Shown in pieces: positions 6,922 to 16,739 of a stretch of DNA of 64,000 bases. Source of the DNA: Reyranella aquatilis (lineage in GTDB: Bacteria; Pseudomonadota; Alphaproteobacteria; Reyranellales; Reyranellaceae); contig NZ_JAJISD010000014.1 in NCBI RefSeq assembly GCF_020880995.1, positions 62,001-126,000 on the forward strand, read 5' to 3'. The position numbers and the translations under genes are program-made. Under the pieces are notes generated by a model. That model was not told where the DNA came from. It saw only the letters and a program-made list of their open reading frames with translations, and ran no database searches. Numbering within the stretch: position 1 is the first letter of the stretch; every line of letters begins with the position of its first letter.

Positions 6922-9831
6922 ATGGAAAATGCGGTTGTCATCGACAAGTCGGACTTCATGTCGTTTGTCGGGTATCGGACCACGTCGGCCACGACGGCGG
7001 TCGAGGCCTTCGACATCACCAACGGAGGGCCGGCCACGACCTGCGGGATCAACGTGGCCATCATGCTTCATCGGGTGGAGGATCCGACCGCCATGCTGGC
7101 GGGCGATTGGGCCAGTCGGCAGAAGGCGTTGCAGGATCCGGACCTGTGGTCGAAGTACGGGGCGGATCACACGCATTACGACAAGGTGGTTCAGGACCTC
7201 ACCGACGCCGGATTCACGCTGATCCCGAATGGGACCAGCAGCGCCAACAGCTACTACACATCGAGTTACGAAAATCGCACTATCTGGGTGCAACTGGACT
7301 CGCCTGCGCAATTCAACACCCTCTTCGGCTCCGGGCCAACCGATCAGGTGCTGCAGCAGGCCGGCACCGACGGCATGTGCTACTGGGACGTTGACCTCAC
7401 CCTACCGTCGGACTGGAGGGTCGCCGGACTGTGGTTTGACCAACTGTATATCCCCGCGGCCAGCGACCTGACGACCGATCTGGCGGCGCCCCTGCAGAAC
7501 GGGCCCCAGAGCCAGGGCAATTCAGGAAACCATGAGGATCTGTTGCCGTCCGACGTCGCCGTGCTCTACAACTTTCCGCTAGCCGGGCTCAATGTGCAAA
7601 CCGGAACGATCGGATTGATGGAACCCGGCGTCGGCAGTTGGCTTTCCACGGCCGATGCCTACGGGTCGCAGTTTCAGTCGGACCTTGATTCCTATCTTCA
7701 ACGCTTCGGCATTGCCGGGACTGGCCAGGTTTCGGTGCAGGGACTGTTGGGGCAGAATGCCAGTCCCAATACTCAACAACTTGCCGACCTGAACGACAGT
7801 TCCGGCGAGCGCACGCTCGACGTCGCGATTGCGGCATCGGTCAATCCAAACTCCAACATCCAGCTGTTCAACGGATCAGGGGCGGTCTACCCGAACGCAG
7901 GCGCCACGGTTTTCACCGCCGTGCAGGCCGCGATCTGGGGCGGCGTGAACGGGGTGCTGCCGGAGGTTACGTCGAGTTCCTTCGCTGACCCAGCGATCCC
8001 GCACCCCGACTCCCCCTATCATAAGGCCTATTGGGAGCTGTACATCGACGCGGCGCTCAAGAACCAGACGACCGTGTCTGCCGCGGGCGATGGCGGGTCC
8101 AGTGGGCTGGTCGACAACGGCCTGACCAACGTGCGCGACACGACGAAGGCGCAGGCCTACAACATCGTGGTCGGCGGCACTTCGTTGTCGGGCCAGCCGG
8201 TGGCCATGACCGACCAGACGCTGGACACATACACCGCGGGGGCCCTGGCAGGCGATCTAAGCACCCTTTGGCAACTCATCCGGGGTGGATTGACCATACT
8301 ACCGGCCTCGGGTGGCGACCTCGACCGGTTCGTCGAGACTGTCTGGAACCAGTACACCGTTTCGAACGCGGACATGACCATCAGCGGCTATGCGAGCAAC
8401 AGTTCCGGCGGCGGCGGCGTCGACGTCACTCAGCCAACCCCGTGGTACCAGACGGCGTACGGTCTCTCGCCGGTCACGTCGGACTCCGAGCAGGCAAGCG
8501 GACGCGGCGTGCCCGACGTTTCACTGAACGGCGGCGGCAACATGCACTACCTCGTGCCAAACGGGAACTTTTCCAGCATCGGCGGCGCCTGGGGAACGAG
8601 CGCGGCGGCACCGATGTGGGCCTCGCTGATCATCCAGTTCAACTACATCTTTCAGAATCAGGGGCTGCCCAATCTCGGCTTCATGAACGACCTGCTCTAC
8701 GTCGCATCGGTGATCGCGCCCGGGTCGTTCAACGACGTCACTATTGGCAACAACAATTCGTCCTTCTATTACAATTCGGCCGACGGCACCTATACGGTCG
8801 ATGGCTATCTCGTCACGCCGACGGACAAGGGATACAGTGCCGGCAACGGTTACGACTACGTCACGGGCCTCGGAACGCCCAACGGCGTCCTGCTCGCCCG
8901 CGCCCTGACCGGGATCGCCCATTCGCAGTACTATTTCGACACGACGCCCGACCTGATCGACGCCGGCGGGTCGGGCGACTGGACGAGCGGCGCGGCGCAG
9001 ACGCTTCTGCTGCAGACCACGGCCGCCGCAAGTGCCACCGTCACCGTCGACACCGGCACGACCGCGACCGACGCCAGCAGCGGCGCGTCCGGCACCTACG
9101 CCTGGACCAGCCTGCTTGCGCAGCAGTCGCTGCAGAGCGACTTCGACGGCGACCTGCTGGCCTTGTTCGACGGCCAGAGCCAGGGGACGCTCACGCAGGC
9201 CATCGTCGCCAATGGCGACAGCGTCTCCGTCACCTTCAACGGCGCCGCGGCCGTCGCGGCGCAGGCCAATCTTAGTGCTTCGTTCGGCTTCGCCGACTTC
9301 TTCTCCGATGCCACCAACTCCGTCCGCCTGGCGCAGGCGGTCGCCGTCGCGGAAACCGCCGGCGGCGCCGACGACGTGAACGTCGTCGTGCGCATGCGCC
9401 AGGTCGCCGGCGCCGACCTCTCGCTGATGCTCTACAAGGTCGACGACTACAACGGCACGATCGGCGGCCTTGCCCCCGACCAGGCCGGTTACGCCACGGC
9501 CGCCGCGGGCCGGGCCTATGCGGTGATGGGGGGCGGCACGACGATCGCCGGACCGGGCGACGGCAATGCCGGACAGGCGCAGATCACCGGCGTCGATGCC
9601 GGCGACCTGATCGCCATGCAGCTCACCAACGTCACCAGCGGCGACACCTTCTGGGCCTTCAGCCAGGCCAACGAGATGGTCGGCGGCGAACACATCGCCC
9701 ATCTCTGGAACTACGGCGCCAACACCTGGGGCTGGGAAGACCTCGCGGGCGGCGGCGACCGCGACTTCAACGACCTGATCGTCCAGCTCGACTTCACCAG
9801 CACCGCCGGCAGCGGACTGCTGGTGGCCTGA
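6922..9831 (+). CDS. Sedolisin-type serine-carboxyl protease (S53) with C-terminal DUF4114 domain, copy 1
   Basis: This 969-residue protein starts at MENAVVIDKSDF, where a GGGGGGAG site fits and the sequence aligns with the starts of copies 2 and 3. Residues about 15-150 resemble the pro-kumamolisin activation domain. The S53 active site is complete: E296 and D300 in SGERTLDVAI, D390 in AAGDGGSS and S560 in GTSAAAPMW. The calcium-site elements FNDVTIGNN and GYDYVTGLGTPNG follow. The last 170 residues end with WEDLAGGGDRDFNDLIVQLD, a DUF4114-type calcium-rich domain, then GSGLLVA. With no N-terminal signal peptide and a hydrophobic C-terminal tail, type I secretion is plausible but not shown. 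It probably acts as an acidic extracellular endopeptidase. It is the most diverged of three tandem copies. Confidence 0.9.
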   Translation: MENAVVIDKSDFMSFVGYRTTSATTAVEAFDITNGGPATTCGINVAIMLHRVEDPTAMLAGDWASRQKALQDPDLWSKYGADHTHYDKVVQDLTDAGFTLIPNGTSSANSYYTSSYENRTIWVQLDSPAQFNTLFGSGPTDQVLQQAGTDGMCYWDVDLTLPSDWRVAGLWFDQLYIPAASDLTTDLAAPLQNGPQSQGNSGNHEDLLPSDVAVLYNFPLAGLNVQTGTIGLMEPGVGSWLSTADAYGSQFQSDLDSYLQRFGIAGTGQVSVQGLLGQNASPNTQQLADLNDSSGERTLDVAIAASVNPNSNIQLFNGSGAVYPNAGATVFTAVQAAIWGGVNGVLPEVTSSSFADPAIPHPDSPYHKAYWELYIDAALKNQTTVSAAGDGGSSGLVDNGLTNVRDTTKAQAYNIVVGGTSLSGQPVAMTDQTLDTYTAGALAGDLSTLWQLIRGGLTILPASGGDLDRFVETVWNQYTVSNADMTISGYASNSSGGGGVDVTQPTPWYQTAYGLSPVTSDSEQASGRGVPDVSLNGGGNMHYLVPNGNFSSIGGAWGTSAAAPMWASLIIQFNYIFQNQGLPNLGFMNDLLYVASVIAPGSFNDVTIGNNNSSFYYNSADGTYTVDGYLVTPTDKGYSAGNGYDYVTGLGTPNGVLLARALTGIAHSQYYFDTTPDLIDAGGSGDWTSGAAQTLLLQTTAAASATVTVDTGTTATDASSGASGTYAWTSLLAQQSLQSDFDGDLLALFDGQSQGTLTQAIVANGDSVSVTFNGAAAVAAQANLSASFGFADFFSDATNSVRLAQAVAVAETAGGADDVNVVVRMRQVAGADLSLMLYKVDDYNGTIGGLAPDQAGYATAAAGRAYAVMGGGTTIAGPGDGNAGQAQITGVDAGDLIAMQLTNVTSGDTFWAFSQANEMVGGEHIAHLWNYGANTWGWEDLAGGGDRDFNDLIVQLDFTSTAGSGLLVA
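9229..9407 (+). repeat. Near-identical tract shared by protease copies 1 and 2 (partner at 12286-12464)
   Basis: These 179 bases, inside the region before the DUF4114 domain, are identical, silent sites included, to 12286-12464 in copy 2, whereas flanking sequence and copy 3 differ at many third positions. This is direct sequence evidence for recent recombination or gene conversion between copies. Confidence 0.85.
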
Positions 9832-9954
9832 CCGGCACGCTCGAGGCAGCGGTGCACAGGGAGGTCGCGGCAGTCCGGCGGGCTCCCACTTGGCGCGGCA
9901 AAGCCATCTTCGGCATGATCGCTCGCCTTCCGATTCTCCCGCGAAAGCCCCACC

Positions 9955-12888
9955 ATGACGACGTACAATCCGATCGCCAACTCGACCTTCCTCGAATTCA
10001 CTGGGTACGGCATCGTCGACCAGAACCAGACGGTCGAGCAGGCCTACGACATGACGGATGGTGCGCCCTTCCCCAATGGCAGCGCCTACGGCATCAACGT
10101 GGCGCTGGTTCTGGAGCGGGCGAACGATCCGACCGCGATGCTGGCCGGCGACTGGGGCAGCCGGCAGACCGCGTTGAAGGCGCTGGACACCGGCAACGCG
10201 CTCTGGACCACCTACGGCGCCGACGTCACGCAGTACAACAACTCCGTCGCCTTCATCGAGAACACGCTGGGACTGACGGTCCTCGATAGCAGCAACAGCA
10301 ACTATGTCAGCTCGGCGGAATCACGGACGATCTGGGTGGAGATCAACACCCAGGCCGAATGGAAGGCGCTGTTCGGCTCCGGCAGCACGCTGATGTATTC
10401 GCCGACCGGCGGCCAGCAGGGCGAGGTCTGGTACTGGAACGGCTCGCTGTCCTTGCCCAGCGAGCTCACGGTCGACGGGCTGTGGCTCGACCAGGACACC
10501 GTGCCGGTACCGGACAACATGGCGCCGGGCGTCTCCGTGATCCTGCCCGAGGGCTGGCAGAGCATCGGCAACGCGGCCGACGTACCCAATACCAACCCGC
10601 AGGACTTTGGCGACCTTTACGACTTTCCCCTCGTCGGCGCGAACTACCAGACCGGCACGATCGGCCTGATCGAGCCGGGCGTCGGCACCTCCCTCACCGG
10701 CGACCAGAGCGGCAGCCAGTTCGAGACGCGCCTTACCGACTATCTGACCGACGTCGGCACCAGCGGCACCGGCAGCGTCTTCGTCCAGGGCATCGACGGC
10801 CAGAGCGGCACTTCCGGCGAGCGCTCGCTCGACGTCGGCATCGTCGCGGCCGTCAATCCCAACAGCGACCTCGCCCTCTACAACGGCTCGGGCGACACCA
10901 CGGCCAACGGCAATGCCTCGGCCTCGGTCTTCACCGCGATCCAGAGCTCGATCTTCGGCACCGCGTCAAACCTCGCCAACACGCAGTCGGTGGGACCAGC
11001 GCCCGTCACCACCAGCTCCTGGAGCGACATCCAGTTCCTGGCACCCGACTCGCCCTTCTACCGGGCGTACATGCAGCTCTTCATCGACGCCGCGCTTATC
11101 AACCAGACGACGCTGATCGCCCTGGGCGACGGCGGCTCGGGCTTCGAAACCGGCGGCGGCCTCGCCACGCCACGCAACAACAACACCAGCCCCTACAACA
11201 TCATGGTCGGCGGCTCGTCGCTGTCGACCCTCGGCACGGCGGCCCAGGATCCGACGCTGAACGGCACCGATGCCAGCTTCACCCCGATCTACAGTCTCGC
11301 GATGGCCGGTGACGCCGCAACGCTCTGGCAGCTCATGAGCGGCGGCCTCTCGCATCTGCCCAGCACGGCCGCACTCGGCGACTGGCTGGTCGAGACGGCA
11401 TGGAACGAATACCAGACCACCGATCAGCAAACCTTCGTCGGCGGCAACGGACCCGACGGCAGCTCCTATCTGACGAACAACACCGGCGCCGGCGGCATGG
11501 ACACGACCCAGGCCACGCCGGCCTACCAGGAGGACTACGGCCTCACCTCGGCGATCTACGCCGCACTCGGTCTCAACGGTCGTGCCCTCCCGGACGTGGT
11601 GGCGCCGGCCGGCGGCAACATGTTCTATTCCACGCCCGGTCCCAACATGGAGGCGCTGGTCGGCGAAGGCGGCACCAGTGCCGCGACGCCGTTCTGGGCC
11701 TCGCTGATCACGCAGATCAACTACGTGTTCAACGACCAGGGCCTGCCCAACCTCGGCTACATGACCGATCTCCTGTACCTCGCGTCGGTGATCGCGCCAG
11801 GCTCGTTCAACGACGTGACGATGGGCAACAACACGTCGAGCTTCTCGCTGGGCGGCGCCGACTACGGTGGCATCACCCCGACGGGATATGGATACGAAGC
11901 CGGTACGGGCTACGACCTCGCCTCGGGCCTCGGATCGCCCAACGGCCTGCTGCTGGCGCGGGCGCTCACCGAGATCGCGCATTCGCAGCTCTACTTCAGC
12001 GCGACGCCCGATGTGATCGATGCGAACGCCGGTGGCTGGACCAGCGGCACGGCGCAGACGCTGCTGCTGCAGACCACCGCGAGTGCGGACGCCACCGCCA
12101 CCGTCACGGCCGGTGGCGATTCGATCGACGCCGGCAGTGCCGCGCACGCCGCCTATGCGTGGACCAGTCAGCTGGCGCAGCAGTCGCTGCAGAGCGACTT
12201 CGACGGCGACCTGCTCGCGCTGTTCGACGGCCAGACGCAGGGCTCGCTCACACAGGCGATCGTCGCGGGCGGCGAAAGCCTGTCGGTCACCTTCAACGGC
12301 GCCGCGGCCGTCGCGGCGCAGGCCAATCTTAGTGCTTCGTTCGGCTTCGCCGACTTCTTCTCCGATGCCACCAACTCCGTCCGCCTGGCGCAGGCGGTCG
12401 CCGTCGCGGAAACCGCCGGCGGCGCCGACGACGTGAACGTCGTCGTGCGCATGCGCCAGGTCGCGGGCGCCGACCTCTCGCTGATGCTCTACAAGGTCGA
12501 CGACTACAACGGCACGATCAGCGGCCTCGCCCCCGACCAGGCCGGTTACGCAGCCGCGGCGGCGGGCCGGGCCTATGCCGTGCTGGGCGGCGGCACCACC
12601 ATTGCGGGACCGGGCGACGGCAATGCCGGCCAGGCGCAGATCACCGGCGTCGATGCCGGCGACCTGATCGCCATGCAGCTCACAAACGTCACCAACGGCG
12701 ACACCTTCTGGGCCTTCAGCCAGGCCAACGAGATGGTCGGCGGCGAGCATGTCGCCCATCTCTGGAACTACGGCGCCAACACCTGGGGCTGGGAAGACCT
12801 GCACGGCGGCGGCGACCGCGACTTCAACGACCTCGTCGTTCAGCTCGACTTCACCAGCACCGCCGGCAGCGGCCTGCTGGTGGCCTGA
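9955..12888 (+). CDS. Sedolisin-type protease (S53) with C-terminal DUF4114 domain, copy 2
   Basis: This 977-residue protein begins MTTYNPIANSTFLEF. The layout is as in copy 1: activation prodomain (residues about 1-170, with RTIWVEINTQAEWKALFG), peptidase core and C-terminal DUF4114 domain with WEDLHGGGDRDFNDLVVQLD. The catalytic residues are E289, D293, D392 in LGDGGSG and S575 in GGTSAATPFW. It is much closer to copy 3 than to copy 1 across the N-terminal half, but carries the 179-base tract shared with copy 1. The downstream flank CTGACCGGCACG is also repeated after copy 1, so the duplicated unit extended past the stop. No signal peptide is visible. Extracellular proteolysis is the expected role; the substrate is unknown. 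Confidence 0.9.
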   Translation: MTTYNPIANSTFLEFTGYGIVDQNQTVEQAYDMTDGAPFPNGSAYGINVALVLERANDPTAMLAGDWGSRQTALKALDTGNALWTTYGADVTQYNNSVAFIENTLGLTVLDSSNSNYVSSAESRTIWVEINTQAEWKALFGSGSTLMYSPTGGQQGEVWYWNGSLSLPSELTVDGLWLDQDTVPVPDNMAPGVSVILPEGWQSIGNAADVPNTNPQDFGDLYDFPLVGANYQTGTIGLIEPGVGTSLTGDQSGSQFETRLTDYLTDVGTSGTGSVFVQGIDGQSGTSGERSLDVGIVAAVNPNSDLALYNGSGDTTANGNASASVFTAIQSSIFGTASNLANTQSVGPAPVTTSSWSDIQFLAPDSPFYRAYMQLFIDAALINQTTLIALGDGGSGFETGGGLATPRNNNTSPYNIMVGGSSLSTLGTAAQDPTLNGTDASFTPIYSLAMAGDAATLWQLMSGGLSHLPSTAALGDWLVETAWNEYQTTDQQTFVGGNGPDGSSYLTNNTGAGGMDTTQATPAYQEDYGLTSAIYAALGLNGRALPDVVAPAGGNMFYSTPGPNMEALVGEGGTSAATPFWASLITQINYVFNDQGLPNLGYMTDLLYLASVIAPGSFNDVTMGNNTSSFSLGGADYGGITPTGYGYEAGTGYDLASGLGSPNGLLLARALTEIAHSQLYFSATPDVIDANAGGWTSGTAQTLLLQTTASADATATVTAGGDSIDAGSAAHAAYAWTSQLAQQSLQSDFDGDLLALFDGQTQGSLTQAIVAGGESLSVTFNGAAAVAAQANLSASFGFADFFSDATNSVRLAQAVAVAETAGGADDVNVVVRMRQVAGADLSLMLYKVDDYNGTISGLAPDQAGYAAAAAGRAYAVLGGGTTIAGPGDGNAGQAQITGVDAGDLIAMQLTNVTNGDTFWAFSQANEMVGGEHVAHLWNYGANTWGWEDLHGGGDRDFNDLVVQLDFTSTAGSGLLVA

Positions 12889-13094
12889 CCGGCACGATCG
12901 AGGCAGGGCTCGGAGAACGAGGCACGCTCGTCCGCCTCATGGTCGACGCGGCGACGCGCTGGCGCCGAACCACACTCCATGTGCGACCAGCATCTCAAGT
13001 GTAGCCGATTCATCGCCGTCGATCTGCTTTGTCTTGGCACTGTAAATGCTGACTGGGCATTATCCGGTCAACCTGACCTGCCGCGAGTGCCGCC

Positions 13095-16019
13095 ATGACG
13101 ACGTACAATCCCATCGATAACTCGACGTTCCTGGAATACGCCGGCTACGGCATCGCCGACCAGAACCAGACGGTCGAGCAGGCTTATCAAATGACCGACG
13201 GCGGGGATTTCCCCAATGGCAGCTCCTACGGCATCAACGTGGCGCTGGTGCTGGAACGGGCGAACGATCCGACCGCGATGCTGGCCGGCGACTGGGGCAG
13301 CCGGCAGGCGGTGCTGCAGCCACTGATAAACACCAACTCGCTGTGGACGACCTACGGCGCCGACGCCACGCAGTACAACAACTCCGTCGCCTTCATCGAG
13401 AACACGCTGGGACTTACGGTCCTCGACAGCAGCAACAGCAACTACATCTCCTCCGCCGCCTCGCGCACCATCTGGGTCGAGATCAACACCCAGGCCGAAT
13501 GGAAGGCGCTGTTCGGTCCCAATACGCCGTTGAAGTATTCGCCGACCGGCGGCCAGCAGGGCGAGGTCTGGTACTGGAACGGCTCGCTGTCGCTGCCGAG
13601 CGAGCTTACGGTCGCCGGCCTTTGGCTCGACCAGTCCACGGCACCCGCGGCAAGCGACATGGCACCGGGCGTCTCCGTCACGCTGCCAGAGGGGTGGCAG
13701 AGCATCGGGAATGGAGCAGACGTCCCGAGCACCCACCCGCAGCGGTTCGGCGAGCTCTACGACTTTCCCCTGAACGGCGCCGATTACCAGACCGGAACGA
13801 TCGGCCTGATCGAGCCGGGCGTCGGCACCTCCCTCACCGGCGACGAGAGCGGCACTCAATTCGAGTCACGGCTGACCGCCTATCTGACCGCCGTCAGCAC
13901 CAGCGGCACCGGAGCCGTCTTCGTGCGGGGCATCAATGGCCAGAGCAGCAACTCCGGCGAACGCTCGCTCGACGTGGGCATCGTCGCGGCCGTCAATCCC
14001 AACAGCAACCTCGCCCTCTACAACGGCTCGGGCGACAACGCGGTAAACGGCAACGCCCAGGCGGGCGTCTTCACCGCCATCCAGAGCTCGATCTTCGGCA
14101 CGGCGTCCAATCTCGGCAACACGCAGTCCGTGGGACCGGCGCCTGTCACCACCGATTCGTGGGGAGACGGCCAATACCTCGCTCCTGACTCGCCATTCTA
14201 CTACGCCTACATGCAGCTCTACGTCGATGCGGCGCTGATCAACCAGACGACGATGATCGCGCTGGGCGACGGCGGCTCGGGCTTCCAGACTGCCAACGGC
14301 CTCACCACCGTCGAGAACAACCAGACCAGTCCCTACAACATCCTCGTCGGCGGCTCGTCGCTCTCGACCCTCGGCACGGCGGCGCAGGATCCGACGCTGA
14401 ACGGCACCGACGCCAACTTCACGCCGATCTACAATCTCGCCATGGCCGGCGATGCCGCGACGCTGTGGCGCCTGATGAGCGGCGGCCTCAACCATCTGCC
14501 GAGCACGGCCCTTTCGACCGATTGGCTGGTCGAGACAGTGTGGAACGAGTACGAGACCACGGACCACCAGACCTTCTTCAGCGGCTCGTCCTACGAAGTG
14601 AACAATTCCGGCTCCGGTGGCATGGACACGACCCAGGCCACGCCGGGCTACCAAATCGATTACGGCCTCACTTCGGCTATCTACACCGCCCTCGGCCTCA
14701 GCGGCCGCGGCACGCCTGACGTGGTGGCCCCTGCCGGCGGCAACATGTTCTACACGACGCCCGACGCGAACATGGAGAATCTGGTGGGCGAAGGCGGCAC
14801 CAGCGCTGCGACGCCGTTCTGGGCAGGCCTGATCACGCAGATCAACTACGTGTTCAACGACCAGGGCCTGCCCAACCTCGGCTACATGACCGACCTGCTC
14901 TATCTCGCGTCGGTCATCGCGCCCGGCTCGTTCAACGACGTGACGCTGGGCAACAACACGTCCAGCTTCACGCTGGGCGGCGCCAACTACGGCGGCATCA
15001 ACCCCACGGGCTACGGCTACGAGGCCTCCGCCGGCTACGATCTCGCCTCCGGCCTGGGCTCGCCCAACGGATTGCTGCTCGCCCGCTCCCTGACCGAGAT
15101 CGCCCATTCGCAGGTCTATTTCAGCGCCACGCCAGACGTCGTCGATTCAGACGGATCGGGCGGCTGGACGAGCGGCGCCGCGCAGACGCTGCTGCTGCAG
15201 ACCACGGCCACCGCAAGCGTGACCGCCACTGTCGATACTGGATCGAGCTCAACCGACGCCAGCAGCGCGGCGTCCGGCACCTACGCCTGGACCAGCCAGC
15301 TGGCGCAGCAGTCGCTGCAGAGCGACTTCGACGGCGACCTGCTGGCCTTGTTCGACGGTCAGGCACAGGGAGCGCTCGCGCAGGCCGTCGTCGCCAGCGG
15401 CGACAGCGTCTCCGTCACCTTCAACGGCAATACAACGGTCGCCGCGCAGGCCGGCATGAGCGCCTCGTTCGGCTTTGCCGACTTCTTCTCCGATGCCACC
15501 AACTCCGTCCGCCTCGCGCAGGCGGTCGCCGTCGCCGAGACCGCGGGTGGCCTCGACGACGTCAACGTCGTGGTGCGCATGCGCCAGGTCGCGGGCGCCG
15601 ACCTCTCGCTGATGCTCTACAAGGTCGACGACTACAACGGCACGATCGGCGGCCTCGCCCCCGACCAGGCCGGTTACGCCGCAGCCGCCGCGGGCCGGGC
15701 CTATGCCGTGCTCGGCGGCGGCGGCACCACCATTGCGGGACCGGGCGACGGCAATGCCGGACAGGCGCAGATCACCGGCGTCGATGCCGGCGACCTGATC
15801 GCCATGCAGCTCACAAACGTCACCAACGGCGACACCTTCTGGGCCTTCAGCCAGGCCAACGAGATGGTCGGCGGCGAGCACATTGCCCATCTCTGGAACT
15901 ACGGCGCCAATACCTGGGGCTGGGAAGACCTGCACGGCGGCGGCGACCGCGACTTCAACGACCTGATCGTCCAGCTCGACTTCACCAGCACCGCCGGCAG
16001 CGGTTTGCTCGTGGCGTAA
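13095..16019 (+). CDS. Sedolisin-type protease (S53) with C-terminal DUF4114 domain, copy 3
   Basis: This 974-residue protein begins MTTYNPIDNSTFLEYAGYG. It keeps the S53 catalytic set E289, D293, D392 and S570 at nearly the same positions as copy 2, the calcium motif FNDVTLGNN and GYDLASGLGSPNG, and ends with the DUF4114 motif and GSGLLVA. Differences from copy 2 cluster in surface loops of the core (for example around residues 210-235 and 480-520), as expected if substrate preference has diverged while catalysis is conserved. A 206-base gap separates it from copy 2; no terminator is seen between copies, so co-transcription is possible. Confidence 0.9.
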   Translation: MTTYNPIDNSTFLEYAGYGIADQNQTVEQAYQMTDGGDFPNGSSYGINVALVLERANDPTAMLAGDWGSRQAVLQPLINTNSLWTTYGADATQYNNSVAFIENTLGLTVLDSSNSNYISSAASRTIWVEINTQAEWKALFGPNTPLKYSPTGGQQGEVWYWNGSLSLPSELTVAGLWLDQSTAPAASDMAPGVSVTLPEGWQSIGNGADVPSTHPQRFGELYDFPLNGADYQTGTIGLIEPGVGTSLTGDESGTQFESRLTAYLTAVSTSGTGAVFVRGINGQSSNSGERSLDVGIVAAVNPNSNLALYNGSGDNAVNGNAQAGVFTAIQSSIFGTASNLGNTQSVGPAPVTTDSWGDGQYLAPDSPFYYAYMQLYVDAALINQTTMIALGDGGSGFQTANGLTTVENNQTSPYNILVGGSSLSTLGTAAQDPTLNGTDANFTPIYNLAMAGDAATLWRLMSGGLNHLPSTALSTDWLVETVWNEYETTDHQTFFSGSSYEVNNSGSGGMDTTQATPGYQIDYGLTSAIYTALGLSGRGTPDVVAPAGGNMFYTTPDANMENLVGEGGTSAATPFWAGLITQINYVFNDQGLPNLGYMTDLLYLASVIAPGSFNDVTLGNNTSSFTLGGANYGGINPTGYGYEASAGYDLASGLGSPNGLLLARSLTEIAHSQVYFSATPDVVDSDGSGGWTSGAAQTLLLQTTATASVTATVDTGSSSTDASSAASGTYAWTSQLAQQSLQSDFDGDLLALFDGQAQGALAQAVVASGDSVSVTFNGNTTVAAQAGMSASFGFADFFSDATNSVRLAQAVAVAETAGGLDDVNVVVRMRQVAGADLSLMLYKVDDYNGTIGGLAPDQAGYAAAAAGRAYAVLGGGGTTIAGPGDGNAGQAQITGVDAGDLIAMQLTNVTNGDTFWAFSQANEMVGGEHIAHLWNYGANTWGWEDLHGGGDRDFNDLIVQLDFTSTAGSGLLVA

Positions 16020-16171
16020 ACCTCGCGGCTCCGTTCGCGAGCACACCGTCACGGTCGGCGGGCTTCATCGACACGGCGCAGCACAGCGTGTAAGCAGGAG
16101 CACCATCGCCCACGTCCCTGGCTTGCGATGGCTGAGAGATGCATGTGCTCCCGCCTCCCGGAGGAGCACGC

Positions 16172-16264
16172 ATGAACCATTGGTACGATCCACCCTTCCT
16201 GTTGCCGGTGATTCTCGCCGTGCTGATCGTCTCCTACGCCCTGCTGCGGACGCCGCCCGTCTAG
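16172..16264 (+). CDS. 30-residue membrane microprotein
   Basis: A short gene with a strong GGAGGAG ribosome-binding site at 16160-16166 encodes MNHWYDPPFL then a hydrophobic stretch (LPVILAVLIVSYALL) and RTPPV. It is a single predicted membrane span. Its stop codon TAG overlaps the GTG start of the next gene by one base (TAGTG), which suggests translational coupling and supports both being real. The function is unknown. Confidence 0.55.
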   Translation: MNHWYDPPFLLPVILAVLIVSYALLRTPPV

Positions 16265-16473
16265 TGAGCGAGCCAGATCTCACGCCGGAGGAGCTCGCCG
16301 GATTGCGGGCGATCGACGGCACCATGGGGCAACGACGTCCCTCGATCGACATCGAGATCCGCTTGCGCGCACTGGGCCTGATCGAACGCACCGGACTGTC
16401 GCGCATGCCCATCCGCACGCGGCGGGGCGACGATCTTGTGAAGAAACATACGCGCCCCCACGTCGTGGGTTAG
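16264..16473 (+). CDS. Small protein of unknown function, coupled to the upstream microprotein
   Basis: This is 69 residues from a GTG that overlaps the stop of the 30-residue membrane gene. It starts VSEPDLTPEELAGLRAIDGT and contains IEIRLRALGLIERTGLSRM, a pattern like a short winged-helix fragment (helix, helix, then a basic wing RIRTRRGDDLV-like), but it is too short to assign a family. Translational coupling to the upstream gene is the best evidence that it is expressed. Its end overlaps the convergent gene at 16470 by four bases. Confidence 0.5.
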   Translation: MSEPDLTPEELAGLRAIDGTMGQRRPSIDIEIRLRALGLIERTGLSRMPIRTRRGDDLVKKHTRPHVVG

Positions 16474-16658
16474 GAGGGCGTACCGCCGCGACGAGGACAG
16501 TCGGCGCTGCGCTCGAGCGCATCGGCCTCGTCCTCCTGTTCGACCGCAAGCTCCAGCAGTCGCAGACGATCCGCCTCTGCCACGCCATTGGAGAGGCGCC
16601 GGGCGCGTTCCGCCATCGCCCTCTTGGCTTTCACCTGCATCGACGATTCATGGGACAT
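16470..16658 (-). CDS. Small helical protein of unknown function
   Basis: This 62-residue protein, MSHESSMQVKAKRAMAERAR..., is highly charged and predicted all helical; the segment VAEADRLRLLELAVEQEDEA resembles the short DxRLLxLAxExExxAxxLE helices of small proteins common in rhizobia and relatives. No function is known. It is convergent with the coupled small genes at 16172-16473. Confidence 0.55.
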   Translation of the reverse strand: MSHESSMQVKAKRAMAERARRLSNGVAEADRLRLLELAVEQEDEADALERSADCPRRGGTPS

Positions 16659-16739
16659 GCACCCCTACGTGCCCCCTGTCGTCGCGTTCCTCGTCCGCAG
16701 GAAGACAGTGACGAATGGATTCGGTCCGGTCGCCGCAGG

